Part shown: positions 24,878 through 38,692 of the stretch, piece by piece
How positions within the stretch are numbered: position 1 is the stretch's first letter
Layout: every line of letters begins with the position of its first letter
Assembly: GCA_016946835.1 (NCBI GenBank)
Contig: JACVTC010000082.1
Coordinates: 114,501-178,500 of the forward strand
DNA from: Neocallimastix lanati (nom. inval.)
Lineage: Eukaryota; Neocallimastigomycota; Neocallimastigomycetes; Neocallimastigales; Neocallimastigaceae
DNA: 64,000 nt
Direction: 5' to 3'
Translations under genes and position numbers: made by a program
Notes under the pieces: model-generated
Told to the model about the DNA's origin: nothing
What the model saw: only the letters and a program-made list of their open reading frames with translations
Database searches by the model: none

Positions 24878-25722
24878 TGATTATAAAGTGATTATAAAAT
24901 TTATTATAAATTTTACAAAATTCTATTATTAAATACATAGTAATGTTTTTCTGTATTATTATTATTAATTATTAGTGTTTTATTATAGATAGCAGGTTAA
25001 AATTTAATTGGATTTTAAGGATTAAAAAAAATATATTATATATTATATTTAAAAGGTTTCATTATATTATAATATAAATTTAATTATAAATTATAAAGAA
25101 TTTTAATATTTCATTTCATTTTTATTTTTTTTTTAAAAAAAAAAAAAAAAAAATTATAATACTTTTTAAATAATTTACATGTATATTCAATTAGTATTAA
25201 CAATATGATAATAATATGATGATAATAAAATACAATATTACCTATAATTTATTTACTATATTAAATTTATGGTTAATTTAAAGAGATATTTCATATAAAA
25301 TATAATTAAAAGTAAATTTTATTTTATTTTTTTTATTTAATTTATTTTTTATTTTATTTTTTATTTTAATTATAAGAATACTATTATTATAATGGTATAA
25401 TAGTAATAAAACTGTGGAAAATATATTTATCAGATAATATCTTTTAAATAAAACTTCATCTATTTTTAAATTTTAAGAATTTATCATATATATCATATAT
25501 AATTGAAAGTCGGAACAAGTAGGATGAAAGTATATAATTAACAGAAAATAAATTAAAGTATTTAAATCTAAAAAAAAAAAAAAAGATTAATATGTCAAAA
25601 TATGGTCAAAATTAAAATAAAAATTTAAAACATTTAATGAAAAGTTAAAAATAGATTTTTTTTTTTTTAATATATTGTTTATTGTAATTTTTTTCCATTA
25701 AATTATTATTATTATTATTATA

Positions 25723-25777
<55 letters not shown>

Positions 25778-26192
25778 TAATATTATTATTATTTTCATGA
25801 AGTATAGTTATAAAAAATAACCATTTTTTTAAACATATTTAATGTTAAATTAATAATATACAATATTTTAATAAAACATTTTCATTATTCCAATATTATT
25901 TTTTTTAACCATTTTTTTTCTGTAATTATTTTATTTTTAATGTAATATGATGGAAAAAAAAAAAAAAAGCAATAATTTAAAAAAATTTAAAAAATATATT
26001 TTAATAAAGGAATAAAAAAAAATTCCCATTAATATATTAAAATATATTTCGTTTAAAAAAAATAAAAAAAAAAAAAAAAAAATAGAAAAAATTAATTATA
26101 ATTTTAGCAAATTCTATGATAAATTAAAAATATATAGCACAATGTCATTATATCACCATTATATCAATAGTTAAGAAATATGAAATAATAAT

Positions 26193-26246
<54 letters not shown>

Positions 26247-27766
26247 CATTTTCTTTTTTAGTAGTAAATAGATGAATAAAATGTAATAATTAAAATTTTA
26301 AAAAAAATTTTATTTTTAATATTATTGTAGTTTTTTTTAATATTTATTTTATTTCAAATTATCAATGATTTATATATAAAATTATATATATTATTATAAA
26401 AAGTATTAAAAATAAAAATAAAAAAAATAAATGATTAAAATAAAATAAAATAAAATAAAATAAAAATAAAAATTTCTCCGAATGTTTTTTTGTAAGTAAT
26501 AGAAGTAAATTTTATTTATAAATCTTTTTTTTTTTTATTTTTTAATATATTTAATACAGATTTTATGAAGTCTCCTTAATTAAACAAACATTAAAATATG
26601 TTTTTACTTTATTAAACACGTGTTTTGATGTAACAATAATTTTTAAAATTTGATCCTTAATATTATTGGTCAGATTAATATTAAAATATAATATATTTTG
26701 ACAAATAGTTGTGAAGATATTAATTAATCGCTCATTTTTACAGTGTGACATATACTAATACTACTAACTATTTTTAATAATAAATAAAAATAATAATTAT
26801 AATAATTATAATAAATAATAAAAGTAATAAAAAGAGTATTTATTAATAATAATAAATAATAAAAGTAATAAAAAGAGTATTTATTAATAAATAATAAATA
26901 ATTGAATAATAAATAATTAAATAATAAATAATAAAAAATATTATTAATTATAAGTGATAATTATAATATAGAATAGAATATTAAAATTTTAAATCATGAG
27001 TAGATTTATTGTTTATTTATTAAATTAAATAATATTAAAATCTAGAAACGGATATATTAGGATATAATATAAAAGAATATAATGTAATATATTTTGTTTA
27101 ATTTTAATAAAATATTTATATATTTATATTTTAAATATATGATTTTAAAATTATAATAAAAAAAAAAAAAAAAAGAAGAAATAAAAAAGAAATAATTAAA
27201 AAAAAAAAAAATAAACTTTTTTTTTTGTTTTATTATTAATTAGAGTTTATCATAAAATGGATATAATTAATATAATTATAATAATACCACTTTAGTTTTA
27301 ATTATTAAAAAAAAAAAAAATGTTTTATTTTTATTTTTATTATAATTTTTAGTTTAATAATGGATCTATACTAATTAATAAAAGAAAGATAAAAAAAAAA
27401 AAATCATAGTTATAATATTATAAAAATAATATATTTTCCCCTTAATAAAAAAACTTTTTTTTTTTCTTTAACAATTTTTCTAACTTTAAAAAAATTAGAA
27501 TTCAATCAAAATTAGTATAAAGAATAAAGAATTATTATTATCATCTCTTATTTTAATTTAATTATTAAATTCAATATTAGATAATAATAATTAAATTAAA
27601 ATAAAATAAAACTAATTCACATTAAAATATTTTTTTGAAATTTTAAATAATAGAGGTGAAAATAATAATTAAAAAAAAAAAATAAAAAATAAAAAAAAAA
27701 AAAAGAAGAAAAAAAAAAAAAAAGAAAATAAAAATTAATAATTATTTAATATCATAAAAAAAAAAA
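24608..27766. other. Intergenic, no gene supported
   Basis: A TTA microsatellite lies at 25690-25775. At 26810-26900 there are two copies of AAAAAGAGTATTTATTAATAA, the reverse complement of the 13.6-kb array word. A stretch at 26560-26760 is of slightly higher complexity, with a 62-residue minus frame starting ATG at 26751. That frame has no recognisable family and could be chance. Confidence 0.55.
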
Positions 27767-30166
27767 ATGGTTAAAATTTTTGAACCTGACTACAAGCATT
27801 TTAAAATTCCATATGAATATCTTACATATAAAAATTGGAAAGATGACCCAAATTATTTATTTGATGATAATGACGAAATTATTTTGAAAAGAGCTGAAAA
27901 AGATTATATATTATGGAAAAATCATATTAATGGTAATTATTATAATTATTATAATTATTATTATTATTATATATTGAAATTAGAATTTAGAATAATATAT
28001 ATTGTAATTAGAATTTAAATTCTAATTACAATATACATTATTTTAAGATAATATATTATTGATGTTATACATTGCAATTAGAATTTAAAATAATATATAT
28101 TGTAATTAGAATTTAAAATAATGAAAAGTATTTTTTTTTACTTATATTAATTATTATTATATTAATTATTATTATAATTTATATATATATATATATATAT
28201 TTTTAATATATATTTTATTATATGTTCTTTTTTTTTTTTTTTTTTTTATATATATATATATTTAATTAAAATAGAATTAGCTTTTCATAATGTATATAAA
28301 TGGAATGAAGATAAAAAATTAATCCCATATCAATATTCTATTTTTAATAAAGTTAATCTTGATTTATGGGAAAATATTTTAAATAATTTATCCTTTGAAG
28401 ATATTAAACGTTTCGGCTTAACTAGCCGTTACGCAAACGAAATTGTTCACTTATATTGTCGACAAAGATATCAAAGAATTTGTTATGCAAAGAAACCTGT
28501 CGTATTTTATAATATCAATAGGGCAAATCTAATTCAGTCAATTGAGCCTAACAATTTAAATTTAAATACAATAAAAAGTAGTGAATACGATATATTTGAA
28601 CTTTTCCAATCTTGCTTAAATGACAACAGTATTTATTATATTGATTTATTTGAAAGGTTTTGTTGTAGTAAAAAAAATACGGGAAACTCTTTTTCAAATT
28701 TATTAATGAATAATTATCAATATAATTCATCAAATAATGTCGAATATTTAGATAGAAGTACATACCCAAGCTTTTATCAAACGTGTCAATTTTCAAAATT
28801 TTATGGTAATATCTTAAAGGAATCCATACAGGAACTTCTTGCCTTCTATAATAGGGATAGCTGCAGCATCTATAATAGTCTTTACTTTTTATTTAATATG
28901 TCTAGAGATGAAAACCCCATGGATAACGTCCATATAAATTTCAATACCATAGAAAATATTCTTCGCATTGAAATTGAAAAGGAAGACCAAATGCTTCCAG
29001 AATTAATAGAATTACCTCTTCCAAATTCCGAATTTCTTGTTCTACCAAAAGTTTTTAGAACGTTTATTCATTTAATTCAAAATAGTTGTCCCTTCGTTAA
29101 TGATGGCTATATCTATCAAATGTTTATACCATCTCAATTTTGTCCAACCTCTGATATATCCGTTCATGCTCTTCATGACGAAAAATGTTTCAAGCTAATT
29201 CTACAGGGACATATTGCTAAAGTTATCAATGAAATAAGAAAAACTCACTCGAAACCTGAAACAACTTCAGATGTTAACAATAATGAAAATAACAGCGATA
29301 ACAATAATGAAAATAATGCTGAAAATAATGCTGAAAATAATACTGAAACTAACAATGAAAATAATAATGAAAATAATAATGAGAATAATAATGAAAATAA
29401 TAATGAGAATAATAATGAAAATAATGATGAGAATAATAATGAGAGTAATGCTGAAAATAATACTGAAAATATAAAATGGCCATTAAATCTTTATTATGTT
29501 GATCCTGAAGAAAAGCAAGAAATAAGGTATAAGAAGGAACCCATAAATTGGTTTGAATGGTTACCCTTTATGGGTATTCATGAACAGACTCAAAGAGAAC
29601 TTCAGAATTTCCTTGATCGTAATGAAAATCAAGAAAATACCCGTGAAAATCCTGATGAACAAATACAAAATCAAAATGAAGCCCTAGGCCAACAATTAAA
29701 TTTAAATATGAATGTTGCTTTTAATAGGGCCGCCGTTAATGCTCTTCGAGAGGATAATTTAGAGCGGGAAAGGGGAACAGCAGCAAGAAACACGAGAAAC
29801 AGTGTTCTCTACATCAATATTAATTGTAAATCAAAATTCTACGGTAGCATTGGTCATTTATATAAGGGACGTTTTGAAATGATTACCCGTTCACTCTCAG
29901 AATTCATAAAAACTCGAGCCTTATGGAATTTCATGAGATGGTGTGGTGGTAAGCATGAAATGCTTCGTAACTATTTATGGCCAATGTTAGCCGAGAAGGA
30001 AGGATGTTTATACGGTTTCAGAAGAAGAGAAGTTCTTAATGGGGCTTGTCGTGGTTCACTAGATGATTTAGCGTTCAGTATCAATAATATTTGCTACACT
30101 AGTTTTATTGAATTCTATAGAATGTTATTTGAATTAAAGTCATTAGATTATGGTTTATATGATTAA
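27767..30166 (+). CDS. F-box protein with Asn/Glu-rich tract
   Basis: Two exons, 27767-27932 and 28275-30166, give 685 aa. The ATG at 27767 is the first one after a long A run. Residues about 82-117 (LDLWENILNNLSFEDIKRFG, then LTSRYANEIVHLYC) fit the F-box pattern that binds Skp1 in SCF ubiquitin ligases. The next 270 residues are well-formed sequence without a recognised repeat such as WD40, LRR or Kelch. Residues about 388-455 are a low-complexity NNENNNEN tract. The C-terminal 130 residues are rich in Arg, Tyr and Trp (FMRWCGGKHEMLRNYLWPML) and look folded. A role as substrate adaptor is inferred from the F-box alone; the target domain is not recognised. The alternative is a diverged F-box-like protein outside SCF. 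Confidence 0.7.
27998..28035. repeat. 38-bp perfect palindrome in F-box gene intron
   Basis: The sequence is self-complementary around GAATTT|AAATTC, with 19-bp arms and no loop. Parts of the arm (TTGTAATTAGAATTTAAAATAAT) are repeated twice more at 28070-28125. It lies inside the 342-bp intron. Confidence 0.95.
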
Positions 30167-30174
30167 AAAAAAAA

Positions 30175-30219
<45 letters not shown>

Positions 30220-30374
30220 TTAAAAAAAAATAATTTAAAAAAAAAAATATTATTACTATTTTTTTTTTTTTTTTTAAAAAAAAATAATTATAAAAAAAAA
30301 AAAAAAATTGAATATAAACCATATTAGAATATTTATTAAATATTTTTTTTTTTTTTTTTACATTTTTGTTTTTA

Positions 30375-30417
<43 letters not shown>

Positions 30418-30747
30418 GAGACATAATTATAAAAAAAAATATCATTATCGTTATCGTTATCATTATCATATACTATCTATTAATTCATACTAATTTATTT
30501 TTAAACAAATAACAAAAAAAAAAAAATTCTCTTATTGTATTTTATTTCATATTTATAGAAATCAATAATTTAGTTATAAAGATAAAAAAAAAAAAAAAAA
30601 AACTTTCTATATTAATTTTTGATAACAAAAAAAATTATTATCGATCAACAACAATATATTTTCAAATTTTTTTTTTATTTTTATTTTTTATTTTTTTATA
30701 TTTTTTTTTTAAAAAAAAAAAAAATAATAATAAAAATTCATAATTTC

Positions 30748-30780
<33 letters not shown>

Positions 30781-31060
30781 GTAATAAAATAATAATAAAA
30801 AATTCATATTAAAGATTTAATTAAGATATATATAAATATATTTTCAAATTTTTTTTTTTTTTCTATTGATCTAATTATTTTAAATATATATATGATAAAT
30901 ATTTGTTTTATAAATATATATATATATAAATATTTATTACTATTATTTATTATTATTTATTATAATTTTAAAATTAAATTATAAAAAATAAAAATAAAAT
31001 AAAAAAAAATAAAATAAAAATAAAAATAATAAAATAAACCAATTTCTTTTTTTTTTTTTC

Positions 31061-31093
<33 letters not shown>

Positions 31094-31536
31094 TTTTTAA
31101 TATTATTATTTTCATTAATTTTTTTTTTTTTTCTTTATTTATTAATTTATATTTATTATTTTTAATTTTAAAATTTTTTATTTTAATTATACTTCATTTT
31201 ATTTTTTATTTATTTAATTTTTTATTTAATTTTTTATTTTTATTTATATATATATATATATTTTTTTATTTTTTTATTTTTTTATTTTTATTTTTTTTTA
31301 TTTTTTATTTTTATATTATTATTTATTTTATTTTTATTTTTTTTTTTTTGATGTTACCATTATGTAGTGTAAATTATTACATTAATATGATGATTCAAAA
31401 TAATAATTATTATAATCTCATAAAAAAAAAAAAAAAAAAAACTAAAAGTAAAGATTAATATTAATAAATATTGAACTATGTAAAAGAAAGAAAGATAATA
31501 AGAAAGTAAAGATATTTTTTTTTTAATTTTTTTTAA

Positions 31537-31569
<33 letters not shown>

Positions 31570-31655
31570 AAGAAAAAATTTTATTTCTTTGCTTGGATTA
31601 TAATTAATATTATTTTATTTAATTATACCTTTATCATTATTATTATTATAATTAT

Positions 31656-31688
<33 letters not shown>

Positions 31689-31845
31689 ATTCTTTTGATT
31701 TGATTTCGATTTAAATTTCGATTTCGATTTCGATTTTGTAAAATTATTTTTATTTTATTTCATTTTCCGAATAAACTTTTTTGTTTATTTTTTCTATTTT
31801 TTCTATTTTTTTTATATATATGTTTATTTTCTTTTCATTACTTAT
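30167..31845. other. Convergent intergenic region
   Basis: This is the 3'-to-3' space between the F-box gene and RGP1. It holds an (AAT)n tract at 30173-30219, many A and T runs, and a TTTCGA repeat at about 31705-31735. No gene was seen. Confidence 0.6.
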
Positions 31846-32630
31846 TTAAATATAAATAGAAACATATTCACTCGCTTTACTATTTTGAGTACCATACTTT
31901 GAACCATAAACTTTAATTGGAACTTTACAATCAAAATATTCTACATTAGAATTTGTTATACCAGAGGCATGGATGAAATTATTATTTTTAGAATCAATAT
32001 TCATAATCTTTTCGTTAGAACTTGTAATGAATTCAAATCTTAAGAACCAATTTAAATTAACTATAATTTATTTAGAGAATAATATTTGTTTTAAGTAAAA
32101 AAATTAAAATTTATAATTTATAAATATATTAATTAATAAAAATAAATTTTTTATTTATTTATTTATTCATTTATTATTATTATTATAAATATATATATAA
32201 TAATAATAACATATATAAAAATAATAATAATAATAATATATATATATATATAGATTTATATAGATTTATCTTACCTGCATTAATATTAAATTCTGGAGTA
32301 GCATATAGTGGTATAGGTAATTCTACAAAAATTTTAGAATTATTTAAACAAAAATCTTGTTGTTGAGCGATAACTTTTTTAGTAACACGTCCTCCCTTTC
32401 CTTTTGAACGAAGAGCATATGGATATTCTATTTGTTCATGTGTTTCTAAATAGGTCGTCACTTGATAACATCTAAGTGCATTAGTTTTAAATTTTATAAT
32501 ACCAATAATAGATTCACCCAAACGATACACACTTCTAGTAAAAAGTAATTGGGCAACGTTTTCATTATCCTTACAAATTTCATAAGATACTATTTTATAA
32601 TTTTACAATTTATTAATTTATAATAGATTA

Positions 32631-32663
<33 letters not shown>

Positions 32664-32764
32664 TAAATAATATTTATATATATATATTAAATATTATTAT
32701 TTAAATAATGAATTATATTAATAAAATGATTTATTTTATTATATTAATATATTTAAATAAATAA

Positions 32765-32797
<33 letters not shown>

Positions 32798-33654
32798 TCA
32801 TATTTGGAATATATACAAAAATATAAATATATATATTAATATTTATTTATCTATAAATATATTTTACCTTTTGATGCTTGTTGACATAAACCACAAACAT
32901 TTCTAAATGAGAAACCATCATCAATTTTTATGGAATGGCTTGTTTCAATAGGTGTATATGGTAAAGGACTGTGAATTAAATCTAATGATTCTTTTAAATA
33001 TATTAATTACATAAAAAATTATAAAAATGAAATAATTTTATTAATTATATATAATTTTTTATTAATTATTTAAATATAAATTATATATATATATATAAAT
33101 TTAAATTATTAGAATATTAACAAAAAAAAAAAAAAAAAAAAAAAAATAAAATAAAAAACAAAAATTAAAATAAAAATAAAAATAAAAATAATAATTATAA
33201 TAATAAAATACCTGTATTTCTTTGACTTATCGTTGATAAATCTTTATTTATAATAACTGGATTCATAATATCATAAGCAGGTTTAGATCCATCATCTAAT
33301 TTAATAATATAAATTTTATAATTCAAATGTTTAATTAATTTTTATAATAATTAATTACTGAATTTATATACATGAAAAAAAAAAAAAAAAAAAAAATAAT
33401 AAAAATAAAAAATAAAATAAAATAAAATAAATATATATATATATTATTATTATTATTATTATTATTTATTTATTTATTTTCATTACTTTCTACATATGAA
33501 AATACTTTAAAAGGTAAAGTAATTGAATAGGGTATTACGTTCAATGGGGTTTTTTGAATACCAATATGTACACTATAATTAATTTTTATTGATTTTCCAT
33601 AATAAGTTGGTGGAATAGATGATGGTAATACAATAGAATAATCAACTATTTAAA

Positions 33655-33697
<43 letters not shown>

Positions 33698-35550
33698 TAT
33701 CTTTATTATTTAATAACAAAAATAAAAATAAAAATAAAAATAAAAATAAAAATAAAAAAAAAAAATTTTTTTATCATATTTTTATATTTACATATTTTTG
33801 TTTGACCGGGTTCAAGGGTTAAATCACAGAATAAAATACCTGGTGCGGTAGAATAAATTGGAATATCTAATAATTTATTGTATAATAAATTATTTCATTT
33901 TATTAATTTTAAATAAACAAATAAATAAAATTTGAATATATTTATATATATATATATATAATTTAATAAAAAATACAAAATTTTAATATAATATATATAT
34001 TTAATATATATATATATATAATTCAGTGATATAAAAATTTAGAGATAGATAGATATATTATTATTTTAATAAAATTAATTATGTAAAATATATTTACCTA
34101 TTCTATTATATCTCGGGTCATTGGATTTATTCATATCATATCCAATGGATCCACCACCACCAATTTTACTTCCATATCGTATTTTAGATTTAACAGATTC
34201 AAAAAGATTTAAATTAATGTGATTACCATCTAATGTACATTTACCCATCACTTGAATATATCCAATAGAAAGAGTTTCTTTGGTTGATTTTGAAGATGAT
34301 GAATTTTTGACAGCATTATTAATATTATTATTATTGTTATTATTGTTATTATTAGCAGTATTACTATTACTAATAGAATTTACAATACTATTTTCTAAAA
34401 GATTTGAGCTTGAATTATTATAAGAACTTTTAATTTCAAAATCAGTATTTAAACTTCCATTAGACATAGAGTATTGGGTTTTACTTTTATCTAAAGAATA
34501 TAGACTACTACTATTAGAATAATTATTTAATTTTTTGAAAGAACTATTATTTGACGATGCTGTTTGATGTGAATCTTGAGAGGAAGCGTCATCACTATTT
34601 TTACGATTAAGATGAGGATCGGAATGAATATTAATTCTTTTTATTTCTGTACCACTACTATTTGTTCTGTGTAAATTTGTATTTGAAGAGGGATTTTGAT
34701 TACTATTATTACCTGATTTTGATTTTGTTTGAATGTTAATTTGAGTACCTTTGCCTGATATTTCCTTTATTTCAAATGTATTATGTGGATAGGCATCAGT
34801 ACTGGCACTTGGTAGACTGTTATTAGTATCATCATAATCAAAATTGGTAATTATAGTATTAGGACTTGAAATTTCGCTAATCATGGTATTTATGTTACTT
34901 TGAATGGTACTATTTGGAGATATATTACTTTTTTGAACTAAAGTATTGTTGGTATCATCAATGCTTGAAGATTCATTGATTTCTTGTTTTCCTTTATTTA
35001 CTTCATTTTGATTTTGAAGATTTATAGTGGTTGATTCTGATTCATCATCGTTTAATAAAAATGACATTGAACGTCTAAATATCTTTTTTAAACCAAACAT
35101 TCCTTCATCATCATTATTTACTCTTAAAGAATTACTATTAGTGTTATTAATACTGCTGTTATTATTACCAGTATTACCGTTTATTGTGGTAGATTTGGAA
35201 TTTGTTGTCACTGCGTTTGCTTGTATTGAATTATTATTATTATTATTATTAAAACTAGTATTAATATTACCTAAAGCTGATTTTTCATTCTTTTTTTTAG
35301 TTTTATCGAGCCCAACTTTTTTAGTTTTGACAGATTCAATAGATTTTCTACGCCTTACAACAGATTTACTCTTAACAAATACATCATTAGAAGGCGGTAC
35401 TACAACATTTCTTACTTTTTTATCCTGAGAATTTTTTAATGAATCTGATGTTGAATTTGTAATTTTTATGGTACAAGTGACTTCTTCTCCACCCCAAAAT
35501 AATGCATCTTTATTTTTCTTAGGAAAAGAAGCTTTAACAATTATTGGCAT
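31846..35550 (-). CDS. RGP1: Rgp1, Golgi Rab6/Ypt6 exchange factor subunit
   Basis: Seven exons join to 807 aa: 34098-35550, 33792-33866, 33645-33487, 33295-33212, 32990-32868, 32589-32275 and 32060-31846. All phases agree and the stop is TAA. The N-terminus (MPIIVKASFPKK, then WGGEEVTCTIKITN) matches the first arrestin-like strand set of Rgp1. Further matches are APGILFCDLTLEPGQTK, SVYRLGESIIGIIKFKTNAL, LPIPLYATPEFNINAG and LNWFLRFEFITSS, in the same order as in animal Rgp1. With Ric1, Rgp1 forms the nucleotide exchange factor for Ypt6/Rab6 in retrograde traffic to the Golgi. About 400 Ser/Asn-rich residues, including poly-Asn, are inserted after the first 30 residues. Human Rgp1 is only about 390 aa in total. 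No RIC1 lies in the window. Confidence 0.87.
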
Positions 35551-37112
35551 TTTTCTATTATATTTTTATTAATTAAATATTTTTACTTATATAATTATGG
35601 ATATCCTTGTTATTATTGTTTTGATTATTATTACTGTTGTTATTTCTAAGAAAATATAGTTCAGTTTGTAATTATAAATATAGTTATAAATATGAACTGT
35701 AGATTTTTATATTCTAATTTTATATTCAAAATAAAATATTCAAATAAATAGATATATATATAAATAAATATATATATATAATATATATAATATTTAATTT
35801 AGTTAAATTTATAAATATAAATATAATATTAAATAAAAGTTATGAATTTTAATTTTATTTTATTTATTTTGTAATATTAAATTCAAAAAATACTTTTATA
35901 ATGTATAATATATTTTTAAATATATCCAATAATCTATTTTTCTAAATAGTTTATTTATTTATTTATTTATTTACTATATAATTATAATATTAGTAGAATT
36001 TTATGCTTAATTTTAAACAAATTGTTCATTTGTAAAATTAAAATTTTTATATAATTTTTGTAATTTTTCAGTATAAGGAATTTTAATATGGCATTATAAT
36101 AATAATAAAAAAAAATAATTTTTCTAAAATAAACACACATTAAATATTTCGAAATTTTTTACTATATTGAATATTTATGATTTATATTGTGAATAGTAAT
36201 TAACACTTTTTGAATTTTTTATAAATAATAATTAAATATCAAAGTGATAAATCTCTGTTTATTTACACAATTATTAATATTTAAATGAATTGAATATATA
36301 AAATGATAATTTATCTTTTTATTAATAATATTATAATTGCTATTAAATTTATATTTAATTTGTTATTTATTATAGTAATACCCATATTATTAATATGCTT
36401 ATTATTTATTATAATGATATCCAAGTCATTAATAAGTTTATTATTTATAATTGTAATACCCAAATCATTAATGAAAGATTATTATAATACAACTATTTGT
36501 TATTTATTCGACTTGCTTATTATATTTTGAATATATCTTCTTTTTTTAAATATCTTTAAATTAAAGCATTCAAAAAAAACTTTTTTGATTTTTTTTTAAA
36601 AAAAAAAATAATAATTATAATAAATAAAAGTTACAACAAAGAATACCCACTTTTATATTATCATTATGTATTAATTATATAATATCTTCAATTTTTTTTT
36701 TTTTTTTTTTTATTATTATTATTATTTGTTCGAGGAGTATTATAAAAATAATATTATAATATTTAAAACAAAAAAATTGTATATGATGAAAGTTTCAATT
36801 ATATTTTATATCTATAATTTTTTTTAATTATCCATTTAATTTCATTTCATTGAATTCTTAATTTAATATATAAATTTGAATATATTTTATAAAAACTTTT
36901 TTTTTTTTTATTTTTAGGTAAAAACAAATAAAAAACAAAACAAAACAAAAAACAACAAAAAAAAAAAGTTGTGTTTATTTTTTATTTATTTTTTTATGTA
37001 TTTATTTATGTATTTATTTATGTATTTATTTATTTATCTATTTATTTTTCTATTTATTTTTTATTCATGTATGTATTTATTAATTTATTTATTTATTTAT
37101 TTATTTATTAAT

Positions 37113-37179
<67 letters not shown>

Positions 37180-38219
37180 GATTTTACTTTCTACATCATA
37201 ATAAACAAAAAAAATCTTATTATATATAAAAAATATTTATTTTATTATATATTAAAATAATATATAATAAAATAAATATTTTTTAAACTGTTTAAATATA
37301 TAGAAATATAATATAATATATATTAATTTATATTTAAATAAATATTATATATCTTTATGTAGTTAAAATAAATATGACATATTAATAATATATAGGATAA
37401 GATTTGTCACTTCTTAAGTTTTACTTAATAATATTTAATATATTTCATTTCAATAATTACAATTCAATAATATATTATGACTATATTATGTAATGTAATT
37501 TAATATATAGATATCATGGAAAAATTATAAATTAAATTAAATGAAATAAAATATTATATAATAATTTTAATTATATATTGTAATTTAATTTATATATATT
37601 ATATGATATATGGTAATTACACATAATAACCAAATAATGCAATATACGAGTTTTGATCAATAATTAGAATGATAAATAAATAAATAAAATATAATAAAAT
37701 AAATAAATATCATATAAATAAATAAAATATTAATATGTAAATGTGTAAATAAATAAATAAGTTTATATAAATAAATGAATATCAATAATAAATAAATAAA
37801 TTGTTAATAATTAATATATAAATAGGTGAATAAAATAATTTTTTATATTATACTTTTCATTTCCATTTAATACTATCTTTATTTCAATATAAAAATATAA
37901 TGTATAAATAGGTAAAATGTAGATACATAATTATATTTAATTTATAAACAGAGCTTATTAAAAAAAAAACAAAAAATAAAAAACAAAAAACAAAAAATAA
38001 AAAAAAAAAGAAAAAAAGAAAAAGGGAAATAGTGGAAAAATCGATTAATATTATTATGATATTTTAAATTAATATTTTAAGGAATAGAGCAATGTATTTA
38101 TAAAAATTACTTTTTTTTTTTTTTTTAAATGTTATGGGATATTAAAAATTATATTATAATTTATTATATATATATATTTGGTTATAGTAGTTATTAATAA
38201 TATACATTAATAAAATATT

Positions 38220-38262
<43 letters not shown>

Positions 38263-38587
38263 ATTTTAAAATTTTATATATAATAATCATATTAATTCAT
38301 ATTTTAAATTTATATATAAATATTTAAAAAAGAGGTTATATATATCCATTTCAATTAATTATTTATATATAATTTTTTTATTTTTTTATTTTTTTACTTT
38401 TTATTTTTTTTTGGCTATGTTTTATTATTAGTATTAGTATTAGTATTATTAGTATTATTTTGTAATTTTACTATCATTATTCCATTGTTATTATTTTTAA
38501 ATTTATTTATTTATTTATTTATTACTATATATTTAATTTCATTTGATAATAGTTTTCACTAAAAATAAAAAAATAATAAAAAAAAAA

Positions 38588-38619
<32 letters not shown>

Positions 38620-38692
38620 ATTATTATGTTATTATTTTTGTTATTATTTATATATAATATATAATATATAATATATATATACTTTTTTTTTT
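35551..38692. other. Divergent upstream / intergenic region
   Basis: The region upstream of RGP1 and downstream of the oxygenase-fold gene holds three 39-bp repeats around TAATACCCA..TCATTAAT (about 36375-36490), an (ATTT)n tract at 36980-37180, and a 40-base T run at 38223-38261. No gene was seen. Confidence 0.6.
36980..37180. repeat. (ATTT)n microsatellite with ATGT variants
   Basis: About 200 bp of TTTA tetranucleotides are interrupted by TATG and TATC variants near the 5' end. The tract is open in one frame only because the repeat lacks stops there. Confidence 0.9.

Noticed and set aside
26563-26751. 62-residue minus-strand frame with ATG start
   Set aside because: Slightly higher complexity than its flanks but too short and without family, splice partners or context to call a gene.
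35027-35428. Plus-strand frame of 133 residues inside RGP1 exon 1
   Set aside because: Shadow of Ser/Asn codons on the opposite strand.
36969-37229. Tyr/Leu/Phe/Ile-rich frame
   Set aside because: Translation of an (ATTT)n microsatellite.
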